A DNA stretch of 64,000 bases, taken from positions 7,316,001 to 7,380,000 of the forward strand of contig NZ_BJOR01000001.1 of assembly GCF_006540305.1 (NCBI RefSeq), read 5' to 3'. Numbering within the stretch: position 1 is the stretch's first letter; each line of letters opens with the position of its first letter. Origin of the DNA: Streptomyces sp. 6-11-2 (lineage in GTDB: Bacteria; Actinomycetota; Actinomycetes; Streptomycetales; Streptomycetaceae). The position numbers were made by a program, and so were the translations under genes. The notes under the pieces were generated by a model. That model saw only the letters and a program-made list of their open reading frames with translations. It had not been told where the DNA came from and searched no databases. This document shows, piece after piece, positions 16,972 to 25,130 of this stretch.

Positions 16972-18024
16972 GTGACCGAGGTGACATTGCGTGACGTGGC
17001 TCGCGCGTCGGGCTGCTCCGTCGCCACGGTGTCCCGCGTGCTGGCCGGCACCCGCCCGGTGGGAGCGGAGACGGCACGCCGTGTGCGGGCCGCGGCCGAA
17101 AGCCTCGGCTACCGCCCCAACCAGGTCGCCCGCGCCCTGCGCAGCCGCTCCACCGGCACCATCGGCCTGGTGCTGCCGCAGATCACGAACCCCTTCTTCC
17201 CCTCCCTCGTACGTGAGGTGGAGCACGCCCTGCACGCCGGGGGCCGCGGCCTGCTGCTCGCCGACTGCGACGACGACCCGCGGACCGAGGCGGCCCGGAT
17301 CACCGCCCTGCTGGACCGGCAGGTGGACGCGCTGCTGGTCATCCCCGTCGACGAGACACACAGCCGCGAGGCCGTCGAACTCGCCGCGGCCCGTGTCCCG
17401 TTGGTCCTGCTCGACCGTTCCTGCGGTCCCGGGATCGCCGACTCGGTGGCCGTCGACAACGCCGCCGGCATGGCCCTGGTCCTGGAGCACCTGACCCGCA
17501 CCGGGCGCCGCCGGTTCTGCTTCCTCGGCGCCGCCGGGACCGCCTCGACCGCCGTCGAACGGCGCATGGCCTACGCGGCGGGCGTCGCCGCCCTGGACCC
17601 GACGGCACCGGACCGCACCGAACTCGGCGACTTCTCCGTGGAGTGGGGGCGTGCCGCGGTCGAGCGGATCTGGCCGGCCCGCCCGGACGCCGTCGTCTGT
17701 GCCAACGACCTCATCGCGGTAGGAGCGGTGCAACGCCTCGGACAACTCGGCGTCGACGTGCCCGGCGAGGTCGCCGTCACCGGCTTCGACGACATCCCCA
17801 TGGCGAGCCTCGCCGAACCGAACCTGACCACGGTCCGCCAGCCGGCCGCCCAAGTCGCGGCCGAGGCGCTCCGGCTCCTCGACCAGCGCCTCGCCGGCGG
17901 GGGAGCCGAGGCGTACCGGTCCGTCCGCCTCTCACCCGAACTCGTCGTACGCGCCTCCAGCGCTCCCCGCGCCACCGCGCCCGCGACCATCCCCGGCAGC
18001 AGAACCCCAGAGGAACACCAGTGA
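16972..18024 (+). CDS. LacI-family transcriptional regulator of the nucleoside/ribose genes
   Basis: About 350 residues. The N-terminal helix-turn-helix (VTLRDVARASGCSVATVSRV, residues 4-23) is followed by the hinge and a periplasmic-binding-like sugar domain with TIGLVLPQITNPFFPSLVRE, AVVCANDLIAVGAVQRL and VTGFDDIPMASLAEP. A start at GTG 16972 is chosen because GGAG lies upstream; GTG at 16981 is possible. It is divergent from nucleoside hydrolase and overlaps ribokinase, with two AACGTT-centred palindromes in the gap, so it probably controls both units in response to ribose or a nucleoside. Confidence 0.92.
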   Translation: MTEVTLRDVARASGCSVATVSRVLAGTRPVGAETARRVRAAAESLGYRPNQVARALRSRSTGTIGLVLPQITNPFFPSLVREVEHALHAGGRGLLLADCDDDPRTEAARITALLDRQVDALLVIPVDETHSREAVELAAARVPLVLLDRSCGPGIADSVAVDNAAGMALVLEHLTRTGRRRFCFLGAAGTASTAVERRMAYAAGVAALDPTAPDRTELGDFSVEWGRAAVERIWPARPDAVVCANDLIAVGAVQRLGQLGVDVPGEVAVTGFDDIPMASLAEPNLTTVRQPAAQVAAEALRLLDQRLAGGGAEAYRSVRLSPELVVRASSAPRATAPATIPGSRTPEEHQ

Positions 18025-18914
18025 TCGCAGTCGTCGGAAGCCTCAACCTCGATCTCGTCACACCCGTTCCCCGGCACCCGGTGCCGGGGGAGACCGTGCT
18101 GGGCGGGGACATCGTCGAGCACCCCGGCGGCAAGGGGGCCAACCAGGCGGTCGCCGCGGCCCGGCTCGGCGGACAGGTCGCCCTGATCGGCCGCGTCGGC
18201 GAGGACGACGCGGCCGACGTGATGGCCGCCGCGGTGCGCGCCGAGGGCGTCGACACCGCGCACCTGTCCCGCACCCCCGGAGTGCCTACGGGGCGCGCGC
18301 TGATCGCCGTCAACCCGTCGGGCGAGAACTCGATCATCGTCAGCCCCGGCGCCAACTCCCGCCTGACCGCAGCCGACTGCCGGGCCGCCGCTGACGTGCT
18401 GAACCGGGCCAAGGTCACCGTCCTTCAGCAGGAGGTCCCCGACGAGGCCAACCACGCGGCCGCCGAGCTGGCCGGGGGTATCGTCGTGCACAACCCCGCA
18501 CCCGCCGTCGAGGGCGCCGTCCCGCCCCGCCGCGTCGACGTACTGGTCCCCAACCGCACCGAACTGGCCGCCCTCACCGGCACCCCGGTTCCGGAGACGA
18601 TCGACGAGGTCGCCGCCGCCGCGGGCAAACTGAGCGGACCGGGCGCGGTCATCGTCACCCTCGGCGGTGACGGCGTGCTGCTCCTGGAGGGCACCGCGCG
18701 GCTGCACATCCCGGCCTTCGCGGTCCGGCCGATGGACACCACGGCGGCCGGTGACTGCTTCTGCGGCGCGCTCGCCGTAGCCCTGGCCGAGGGCCGCACC
18801 CTGGAACAGGCCGTCCGCTGGGCCTGCGCCGCGGCGGCGCTCAGCACCACGCGCCCCGGCGCCCAGCCGTCGCTGCCCCACCGCGACGAGGTGGAGGCAT
18901 TTCTCAAGCGCTGA
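18021..18914 (+). CDS. rbsK: Ribokinase
   Basis: About 297 residues, PfkB family. The N-terminal VVGSLNLDLVTPVPRHPVPG and HPGGKGANQAVAAARLGG motifs are ribokinase signatures, and the C-terminal TTAAGDCFCGALAVALAEG contains the catalytic Asp245 and anion hole. It phosphorylates ribose to ribose-5-phosphate with ATP. The GTG at 18021 overlaps the lacI stop as GTGA, with GAGGAAC upstream. Downstream of the regulator and next to nucleoside hydrolase and a transporter, it would salvage the ribose freed from nucleosides. Confidence 0.93.
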   Translation: MIAVVGSLNLDLVTPVPRHPVPGETVLGGDIVEHPGGKGANQAVAAARLGGQVALIGRVGEDDAADVMAAAVRAEGVDTAHLSRTPGVPTGRALIAVNPSGENSIIVSPGANSRLTAADCRAAADVLNRAKVTVLQQEVPDEANHAAAELAGGIVVHNPAPAVEGAVPPRRVDVLVPNRTELAALTGTPVPETIDEVAAAAGKLSGPGAVIVTLGGDGVLLLEGTARLHIPAFAVRPMDTTAAGDCFCGALAVALAEGRTLEQAVRWACAAAALSTTRPGAQPSLPHRDEVEAFLKR

Positions 18915-18947
18915 GGACCCCGATGATCGAGGGCTTGTCGTGGGAGA

Positions 18948-19280
18948 GTGCCCGACCTCGACGCGACTGCCAGGGGCCTGACAGCCGACACGGACGTCGA
19001 CCGGCTGCGCTCCGATCTCCTCGTTGCCGTCGCACAAGCGGCGGGCCGTCTGGCGGAGTTGCTGCGACCAGGCCGCCACGTCGACCGCCCCTCGGCCGTC
19101 CGAAGCATCGACGCCCTCATCAAGCGGGCACTGGCGACTGCACGCCGAGTCGGCCGACTCGCAGGGGATATTGCGTTGTGGGACCAGGAACAGCCCCGTA
19201 GGGTCCCGGTATGTCCCTACGAGTACGTATGCGTCAAGCCCTCCCGGAAGCGATGCGCGCCCGCGACAAGGCCGCGGTGA
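18948..19280 (+). CDS. Hypothetical protein, weakly supported
   Basis: A 110-residue frame from GTG at 18948. Its first 80 residues (DVDRLRSDLLVAVAQAAGRL, then AVRSIDALIKRALATARRVG) look like a helical protein with normal codon bias. The last part is Arg/Pro/Cys-rich and overlaps the start of the next gene by 70 bases, which argues against the full length being real. No family is recognised. It may be a genuine short protein, a degraded 3' remnant, or chance. Confidence 0.3.
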   Translation: MPDLDATARGLTADTDVDRLRSDLLVAVAQAAGRLAELLRPGRHVDRPSAVRSIDALIKRALATARRVGRLAGDIALWDQEQPRRVPVCPYEYVCVKPSRKRCAPATRPR

Positions 19281-19573
19281 GCGCCCTGCGCTCGACACTC
19301 GCCGCCTTTGACAACGCGGAGGCGGTGCCCGTGGGCGAGACCGAGACACGTGGCCTGGCCCTGGAGCAGTCACCGGTCGGTGCCGGTGCCACCGAAGCCT
19401 TGCGGCGTGAGCTGACGGAGAACGACGTGGCGGACATCGTGCGGGCCGAGGCCACCGAACGACTCGAAGCCGCAGCGCAGTTGACCACGCCCGCGCACGC
19501 CGACCGAGCCACCCGACTCCGCGAGGAGGCCTCGGTGCTGCTCCGCTTCCTGGACGGTCACGGCACCGCCTAG
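19211..19573 (+). CDS. GatB/YqeY domain protein
   Basis: About 120 residues, entirely helical in appearance. The segment ARDKAAVSALRSTLAAFDNA and the later LTENDVADIVRAEATERLEA match the short actinobacterial GatB/YqeY proteins, which resemble the tRNA-binding tail of the amidotransferase subunit GatB; their precise role is not known. The length suits the short actinobacterial form. The ATG at 19211 has AGGG upstream. It stands alone, followed in the same frame after the TAG by a further short open stretch (see 19616-19756). Confidence 0.8.
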   Translation: MSLRVRMRQALPEAMRARDKAAVSALRSTLAAFDNAEAVPVGETETRGLALEQSPVGAGATEALRRELTENDVADIVRAEATERLEAAAQLTTPAHADRATRLREEASVLLRFLDGHGTA

Positions 19574-19615
19574 CACAGGGCGGACCCGTCGTGGCTCAGG
19601 CTCGAAGACCGGCGC

Positions 19616-19756
19616 ATGTGGACGATGACCGCCCTGTCAGGTCAGGTCCGGGTGTCTGAGGATCAGGGCGATGATCTACGGGTGTTCTGCGAAGACCTCA
19701 GCGAGTACGACTACCAGGACGAGGACGCGTTCACGGACAGGGAATCAGGCTTCTAA
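19616..19756 (+). CDS. Possible 46-residue acidic ORF or gene remnant
   Basis: An ATG at 19616 opens a short frame with acidic tail (RVFCEDLSEYDYQDEDAFTD). It is in the same frame as the preceding GatB/YqeY gene, separated only by its TAG and 14 sense codons. No clear ribosome binding site or family is seen. It overlaps the end of the convergent phosphatase-like gene by four bases. It may be the decayed end of a longer protein. Confidence 0.25.
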   Translation: MWTMTALSGQVRVSEDQGDDLRVFCEDLSEYDYQDEDAFTDRESGF

Positions 19757-20649
19757 GCGCTCTGGTGCCGACCGGCGTATGCTCGCCTGAACTCGGGCTG
19801 CACGAGTGCGACCTGTGCCCCGAGGGCACAGCTCCACAGGCCGGACAACCCCTGGCCACCGCCGCGGATCATCGCCATCAGCGACTGGTGGGTGTCGGCG
19901 TCGGCGGCCGCGACGAGTCCGCGGCCCGCCGGCCCGATCGGAGCGCCGTCGATCCCGGTGACCACGCAGCCGCCGGCCCGGCACAGAGCGATGCCGGCGG
20001 CGAAATGCACGCTGCCGGACAGGTCCCCGCCGTCGGTGACGTACGCGGCGCGCTTGCCGGCAGCGACCCAGGCCAACGCGAGCGTCGTGGAGACGACCCG
20101 AGGCCGGAACCGCCCGACGAACCCGGGGCAGGCCAGCAGGTCCACGGCCCGGAAGCCGGGCGCGCTCGGGAAGGGCGGGTCCAGGTTGACGTCCACCAGC
20201 CGGGTCGCGGGCGTGGGTGTCAGCGGCGCAGAGGCCTCGTCCCGCCGCACCCAGGCGGTCTCGCCGCTGGTGAAGAAGACCTCGCCGCTGAACGGATCGG
20301 CCACCGCCGCCGCCCCGTCGCGCAGTGCCACGTTGACCGCGACCAGCATGTTGCCGACGGCGTAGTTCAGCGTGCCGCACAACGGATCCACCAACCACTG
20401 ACGCGCGGCGTCGGAGGCACCCTGCTGTCCGCTCTCCTCACCGAGCACCGCATCGTCCGGCCGGGCGGCCCGGAGGACGGCGAAGATCGCCTTTTCGGCC
20501 TCCACATCGGCGGCCGTGGCGAAGTCCCCGGCACCCTTGTCGATGCGGGAGAGCGGCCTGCCGTACAACGTGCGCACCACGTCCGCGCCCGCACGTGCCG
20601 CAGCGATGGCGACCCCGGCATCATCAAGTCCCGCGTACGAGTTGATCAC
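19753..20649 (-). CDS. Inositol monophosphatase-like protein with substituted metal ligands
   Basis: About 298 residues with the inositol monophosphatase fold order: FATAADVEAEKAIF, GEESG at 70-74, WLVDPLCGTLNYAVGN at 85-100, and SVHFAAGIALCRAGGCVV at 213-230. Active enzymes have DPxDGT and WDxAAG, whose Asp residues bind magnesium. Here the second Asp of the first motif is Cys91 and the Asp of the last motif is His215, with Trp also lost. GEES (Glu71, Glu72) and Asp88 remain. It may use another metal, have another reaction, or be a pseudoenzyme. The GTG start at 20649 has only a weak GCGGGG upstream. Confidence 0.82.
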   Translation of the reverse strand: MINSYAGLDDAGVAIAAARAGADVVRTLYGRPLSRIDKGAGDFATAADVEAEKAIFAVLRAARPDDAVLGEESGQQGASDAARQWLVDPLCGTLNYAVGNMLVAVNVALRDGAAAVADPFSGEVFFTSGETAWVRRDEASAPLTPTPATRLVDVNLDPPFPSAPGFRAVDLLACPGFVGRFRPRVVSTTLALAWVAAGKRAAYVTDGGDLSGSVHFAAGIALCRAGGCVVTGIDGAPIGPAGRGLVAAADADTHQSLMAMIRGGGQGLSGLWSCALGAQVALVQPEFRRAYAGRHQSA

Positions 20650-21006
20650 GCCCCGCAGAGTAGTCGAGACCGGGAACAGCCCCGCCGATTCACCGGCACC
20701 GGTCGCTCACCACGGGCAGGAACGCAGAAACCGCGGCGGGCTCCGATGGTCTTCGGCTGGGGGTAACCGGGAAGACCGGGGCGCCCCGGCGGGGGAGGGG
20801 TCGCTCCTGTGTGCGGTCCGTGTCACCCCGGCGGCCCCGTATCTCATCGGGGACATCGGGTAGTCCCCCTCTGTGGGCCAGGGCGGTGCCGGCACTCGCC
20901 CCGCAGCGGAATGAGTACGAACTCGGCTAAATCGCCATCCGCCCGTCGGGCATGTGATCCGGATTCCAGGGCCCTTTCGGTAAAGGACGACTCTGGAACG
21001 GGAGAT
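20650..21006. other. Intergenic region without a recognised gene
   Basis: This 357-base gap between the divergent phosphatase-like and acyltransferase genes holds no supported ORF. It includes a short GC hairpin around 20836-20866 (CCCCG / CGGGG elements) and must contain both promoters, but no convincing -10/-35 pair was found. Confidence 0.5.
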
Positions 21007-22215
21007 ATGACCCAGACGGATCGCAGGGCATCGGCCGGTGCAGCCACGCGACCGCGGAACGAGGGGGCGGTCACAGAGGAAGTGCTGGTGCCGCAGGCGC
21101 CCCCTGCGGCACGGGTGATCGTCGCCGGGAAGGGCACCGGAAGAGACAGACTCGCCGCACTGGACGGGCTGCGCTTCCTGGCGGCGCTGTCGGTGGTGCT
21201 CTTCCACTTCGTCGGCCAGACCCCGGGGGCGATGGAAGGCATCTGGGGGCGCCCCTACCAGAGCGTGTTCCCGGAGCTGCACGGCTACTTCGCCTTCGGG
21301 CGGCTCGGCGTCGACCTGTTCTTCCTGATCAGCGGCTTCGTCATCTGCATGAGCGCGTGGGGGCGCACCCCGCGCGACTTCTTCATCTCACGCGTCACCC
21401 GCCTGTACCCGATGTACTGGATCGCGATCGTGGTGTCGGCGTGCGTCATCTACTTCGCCGACACGCCCTTCGGGCACCCGCACCCGCGAGTCCTGCTGGC
21501 GAACTTCACGATGCTGCAGACCCCGCTCGGCGTGTCCAACCTGGACCCGGTCTACTGGACCCTCTGGCCGGAACTCTGTTTCTACCTCACGTTCGCGGTC
21601 GTGGTGTGGAAGGGCCTCACCTACCAGCGCGTGGTGATCTTCTGCGGCTTGTGGACGGTCGCCGCGGTACTCGCGCCCGCCGCCCACATCCCGCTGCTCA
21701 CACTCGTGGTGAACCCGACGTCGGCCCCGTATTTCATCGCGGGCATGGCCTTCTACCTCATGTACCGGTACCGGCCGACACCTCTGCTGGGGGGCATCGT
21801 CGCCATGTCGTGGCTGCTGGCGCTGCACTTCCTGCTGGCGCCCACCGGTGGCCGCAACAACTGGGAGACCTGGTCGCCGTGGCGCGGCTGGCTGGTCCTG
21901 GCGGTCACGGTCTTCTTCCTGACGGTCGCCGCCATCGCGCTCGGCTGGACCCGCCAGCTTCGCTGGCGCGGGCTGACCGTCATGGGCACGATGACCTTCC
22001 CGCTGTACCTGCTGCACGACACGCTCGGAATGACCGTCGCGCACCACTTCGGCGACCGGGTCGATCCCCTGCTCCTGGTCGGGGTCACGGTCGCCGCGCT
22101 GGTCGTGCTGTCCTATCTCGTGCACCGGTTCGTGGAGCGCCCGATGGTGCGGGCCATGCGGCGTTCGCTGAAGACCGCCGCGTTCGGCCCGGAGCCGCCC
22201 ACTCGGCGCCGTTGA
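21007..22215 (+). CDS. Acyltransferase 3 family membrane protein (OafA/YrhL type)
   Basis: About 402 residues with around ten hydrophobic helices. The RLAALDGLRFLAALSVVLFH segment followed by FVGQTPG carries the conserved DGLR and the catalytic-region His of the family, and RLGVDLFFLISGFVICMSAW is the second diagnostic stretch. Members O-acylate sugars, peptidoglycan, antibiotics or lipids using a membrane-bound donor. The ATG at 21007 follows GGGAG; a longer frame upstream lacks a site. A 40-residue soluble N-terminus precedes the first helix. No neighbouring biosynthetic genes indicate the acceptor. Confidence 0.9.
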   Translation: MTQTDRRASAGAATRPRNEGAVTEEVLVPQAPPAARVIVAGKGTGRDRLAALDGLRFLAALSVVLFHFVGQTPGAMEGIWGRPYQSVFPELHGYFAFGRLGVDLFFLISGFVICMSAWGRTPRDFFISRVTRLYPMYWIAIVVSACVIYFADTPFGHPHPRVLLANFTMLQTPLGVSNLDPVYWTLWPELCFYLTFAVVVWKGLTYQRVVIFCGLWTVAAVLAPAAHIPLLTLVVNPTSAPYFIAGMAFYLMYRYRPTPLLGGIVAMSWLLALHFLLAPTGGRNNWETWSPWRGWLVLAVTVFFLTVAAIALGWTRQLRWRGLTVMGTMTFPLYLLHDTLGMTVAHHFGDRVDPLLLVGVTVAALVVLSYLVHRFVERPMVRAMRRSLKTAAFGPEPPTRRR

Positions 22216-22224
22216 GCGACTCGG

Positions 22225-22593
22225 CTACCTCTGCTGTCCGCCCGGGGCGCCCACGGTCGCGGCGCCGTCGGTCTGCCGGAGTTCGGCGAGCAGTTCGTTC
22301 TGGCCGGCCAGGAGTTCGGTGAGGATGCGGCGGGCCGCGCGCAGCAGTTCGGCGACATCGCCGCCGGCGAGGGCGTAACGGACCGTGGATCCCTCCCGGA
22401 TGGACACGACGATGCCGGAGCGCCGCAGCACGGCCAGCTGCTGCGAGAGGCTGGACGGCTCGATCTCGATGTCGGCGAGCAGATCACGTACGGGCACGGG
22501 ACCGTGCTGGAGCAGCTCCAGGACCCGGATGCGCACGGGGTGCCCGAGCATGCGGAAGAACTCCGCCTTGGCCTGGTAGAGGGGGACTTGCAT
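22225..22593 (-). CDS. ArsR-family transcriptional regulator
   Basis: About 122 residues. A compact winged helix-turn-helix is clear: YQAKAEFFRMLGHPVRIRVL, VRDLLADIEIEPSSLSQQLA, VLRRSGIVVSIREGSTVRYA. The usual metal-binding ELCVC motif of arsenic sensors is absent, and the protein has no Cys in the recognition helix, so it may sense something other than a metal or metalloid. The ATG at 22593 has GGGAGCAGG upstream. It is convergent with the acyltransferase gene; no target is apparent. Confidence 0.88.
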   Translation of the reverse strand: MQVPLYQAKAEFFRMLGHPVRIRVLELLQHGPVPVRDLLADIEIEPSSLSQQLAVLRRSGIVVSIREGSTVRYALAGGDVAELLRAARRILTELLAGQNELLAELRQTDGAATVGAPGGQQR

Positions 22594-22791
22594 GAGTGCC
22601 TGCTCCCTGCCGCATCGGGGATGGTCCAAAGACGCGGTGGCGCCCCGGAGGGCGCCACGCGGAATGTGCCGTGCAGAGCAGATCCTTCTCGCCCCGGGCC
22701 ACGTGCAACCACGAGTTGGAATCATGCTGATGTGGTGACTTGAAGAAGTTTTCACATCATGGGCGCACGTCGGCCCGGGGCGCGAAAAGAC

Positions 22792-23166
22792 CTAGACCTC
22801 GAGCTGTTCCTCGACGCGCTTGAGCTGGTGGCGGGCCATCGCCAGATTCGAACGGGACTTGTCCAGGACCAGATAGAGGAACAGGCCGTTGCCGTTGCGT
22901 CCGGTGACCAGGCGGATCAGGTGGTACTGGTCGCCGAGCGTGATCAGCACGTCCTGGATCTGACTTTTCAGGCCCAACTGCTCCATGGTGCGCACCTTGG
23001 CGCGGATGACGTCCGTGTTCCCCGCCGCGGCGATGGTCAGATCCAGATCCTTGCCTCCGCCCAGCGTTCCCAGGGCCATTCCGCTGGTGTAGTCGACGAC
23101 CGCCGCGCCCAGCGCCCCCTCGACCGCGGTCATCATTTCCTTCAGCGACACTTCCACACTCGCCAC
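22792..23166 (-). CDS. Roadblock/LC7-domain protein
   Basis: About 124 residues. The order of LKEMMTAVEGALGAAVVDY, SGMALGTLGG, RTMEQLGLKSQIQDVLITLG and HLIRLVTGRNGNGLFLYLVL matches a single Roadblock/LC7 fold. Such proteins often pair with small Ras-like GTPases (MglB/MglA type), but no GTPase is adjacent here. The GTG at 23166 has AGGGGAGG upstream, a strong site. The nearest upstream same-strand gene is a GAF-SpoIIE phosphatase about 190 bases away, so a shared signalling role is possible but not shown. Confidence 0.87.
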   Translation of the reverse strand: MASVEVSLKEMMTAVEGALGAAVVDYTSGMALGTLGGGKDLDLTIAAAGNTDVIRAKVRTMEQLGLKSQIQDVLITLGDQYHLIRLVTGRNGNGLFLYLVLDKSRSNLAMARHQLKRVEEQLEV

Positions 23167-23357
23167 GGTGCCTCCCCTTGATCGTCGGCTGAGTCCGGAC
23201 GGCCCGGGCCGACCGGTGATCGCACCGTAGGCGCGCAGCCCGGGAGTTCGAGTGAAGGTCTTCAAGACTGACGCCCATTGATCGAGGAGTGTCGTATGCG
23301 AACACTTTGACGACTGCAACTGACCTTTCGCTTCTCTGTGCCAACGCGTTCCGGAGG

Positions 23358-24653
23358 TCAGGGGACGCGCAGGGCCAGGATGGCGATGTCGTCGTGCTGG
23401 TCGTCGCTCAATCGGGTGAGCAGTTCGTCGCGGAAGACCGTCAGCGGTTCCCGGGCCAGCGCGGCCGCGTGCTGGCGCAGCCGGGTGAGGCCGCGGCCGA
23501 TGTCCTCGCCGGGGCGTTCGATGAGGCCGTCGGTGTAGAAGAGCAGGGTGCCTCCGGGAGGCAGGGTGACCGCCGCGGTCTCGCGCTTGAGCGCGGGGTC
23601 GACTCCCAGCACGGGGGCGTGCCCTTCCTCCAGCAGGAGAGTGCGGCCGTCGGGCTGGGCGAGCAGCGGCGGAAGGTGGCCGGCGTTGCTCATGAGCAGC
23701 CGCCACGGTCCGTCGGGAGGCGTCTCGATACGGGCGATGACGGCCGTGACGAGTTCGATGCTGGTCAGGCCCTGCATGACCCGGTCCAGGCGGTTCATCA
23801 CTCCGGCCGGGTCGTCCCCGCTGTCGTAGGCCAGCGCGCGCAGCATGTTGCGCAACTGGCCCATGCGGACCGCGGCCGCCAGGTCGTGGCCGACCACGTC
23901 CCCGATCGCGAGGATCACCGAGCCGTCGGGGAGCGGGAAGGCGTCGTACCAGTCGCCGCCGACCTCGGCCCGCTCGCGGGCGGCCACGTAGCGGGTGGCG
24001 AGCTGGAGGTGCCCGAGCCCGGTCAGATCGGGCAGGAGGGAGAGCTGGAGCTGCTCCGCGGTGTGCTGTTGCAGCGCGTACAGGCGCGCGTTGTCCAGCG
24101 CGAGGCCCGCGCGGTGTCCCAGGTCGGCGGCGAGCGCCTGCTCCTGCTCGTCGAAGGGAACGGCCGGGGCGCGGCGGACGAAGGTGAGCGCCCCGAGGGC
24201 CTCCCGCCGTACGCCCATGGGCACGATCAACGCGGTCTCGGCGCCCAGCATGCGGTAGAGGGTCCACTGGGCGGCGTGCAGGGAGTCGTCCGGATCGGGC
24301 ATGTCGAACTCGGTGACCACCATGGGGCCCGCCCCGCGCAGCACCTTCGCCAGAGCGGCGGCCGAGTCGTCCGGCCCGGGCAGGAACCCGCCGGGCAGCA
24401 CCCGCAGCACCCGTTCAGCGTCCCGGTCCGCGACGCCGAGGCGGCGCAGCCCGTTTCCCTCGACCATGTCGACGACGCAGGCGTCGGCCAGATGCGGGAC
24501 CACCACCCGGGCCAGCCGGCGCAGCGACTCCTCCGCGTCCAGGCCCGAGGCCAGTGCCCGGCTCGCCTCGGCGAGCAGACGCAGACGAGCCGCAGCGACC
24601 TCCGGCGTGGATCCCGCCTTCGGTTCCGTCGACGGTGAGGGTTTCCGCTTCAT
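23358..24653 (-). CDS. GAF-domain SpoIIE-type PP2C serine phosphatase
   Basis: About 431 residues. A GAF sensor domain spans roughly residues 25-190 (ARLRLLAEASRALASGLDAE, then AETALIVPMGVRREALGALT), followed by the PP2C-like SpoIIE domain with metal-binding motifs AEVGGDWYDAFPL, ILAIGDVVGHDLAAA, LLMSNAGHLPPLL and LLFYTDGLIERPG. It would dephosphorylate a phosphoprotein, classically an anti-sigma factor antagonist. The ATG at 24653 has AAGGA five bases upstream; GTG at 24656 and ATG at 24683 are alternatives. No anti-sigma or STAS gene is adjacent. Confidence 0.92.
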   Translation of the reverse strand: MKRKPSPSTEPKAGSTPEVAAARLRLLAEASRALASGLDAEESLRRLARVVVPHLADACVVDMVEGNGLRRLGVADRDAERVLRVLPGGFLPGPDDSAAALAKVLRGAGPMVVTEFDMPDPDDSLHAAQWTLYRMLGAETALIVPMGVRREALGALTFVRRAPAVPFDEQEQALAADLGHRAGLALDNARLYALQQHTAEQLQLSLLPDLTGLGHLQLATRYVAARERAEVGGDWYDAFPLPDGSVILAIGDVVGHDLAAAVRMGQLRNMLRALAYDSGDDPAGVMNRLDRVMQGLTSIELVTAVIARIETPPDGPWRLLMSNAGHLPPLLAQPDGRTLLLEEGHAPVLGVDPALKRETAAVTLPPGGTLLFYTDGLIERPGEDIGRGLTRLRQHAAALAREPLTVFRDELLTRLSDDQHDDIAILALRVP

Positions 24654-25130
24654 CACGTTCCTTCCCTGTGCACCTGTTGTCATACTCTGTCATCCGCCGC
24701 CGGGGGTGCTGCGCCGTCCGGTGCGGTGAAGGCTCGTGAGCGGTCCGCCGCAGATGTACGGTAGAAGCGTCGAAACTTTCGCCACGCTCTACGAAACGGC
24801 TGGAACGTCCCGTTGCGTGACGCCGCAGGCGCTGACCGGTTCCGCCGGTTTCCCCTCATCCGCCCTCTTTGCACGCCCTGTTGAGCGCCAGTGGTAGTGC
24901 CGGAATGGCCAAACTGAGGCGGCCCACTTCTCGGGTGTTGTCATGTTCCGACCCCGTTCTTACGCTTGGGAGCGCTCCCAATCCTGGCCGTGGCGGCCCG
25001 CGATCCACGCAACATTCGAGGAGGGAACCCCAAGTTTCTGCGGGTCGCCGTCCCTGCGGCGGCACCGCGTCATGCCAGCCGGGCAGGGTCCGTCCCCCAT
25101 CGATCGCGCACCTTCCTCTGGAGGTCCCCA
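24654..25130. other. Divergent promoter region, no gene
   Basis: This 477-base gap separates the SpoIIE phosphatase gene and the glucuronoyl esterase gene. The frames crossing it have poor codon bias. It holds the CebR-type palindrome at 24967-24980 and GGAGG just before the esterase start; nothing else was recognised. Confidence 0.6.
24967..24980. promoter_or_regulatory. CebR-type operator
   Basis: TGGGAGCGCTCCCA is a perfect 14-base palindrome identical to the consensus described for the cello-oligosaccharide repressor CebR of Streptomyces. It lies 150 bases upstream of the glucuronoyl esterase start. The match is exact in the sequence; regulation is inferred from the known CebR regulon. 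Confidence 0.85.

Noticed and set aside
22225..22755. Longer 176-residue start for the ArsR gene
   Set aside because: The extra N-terminal 54 residues are not ArsR-like; ATG at 22593 has a ribosome site and begins the conserved fold.
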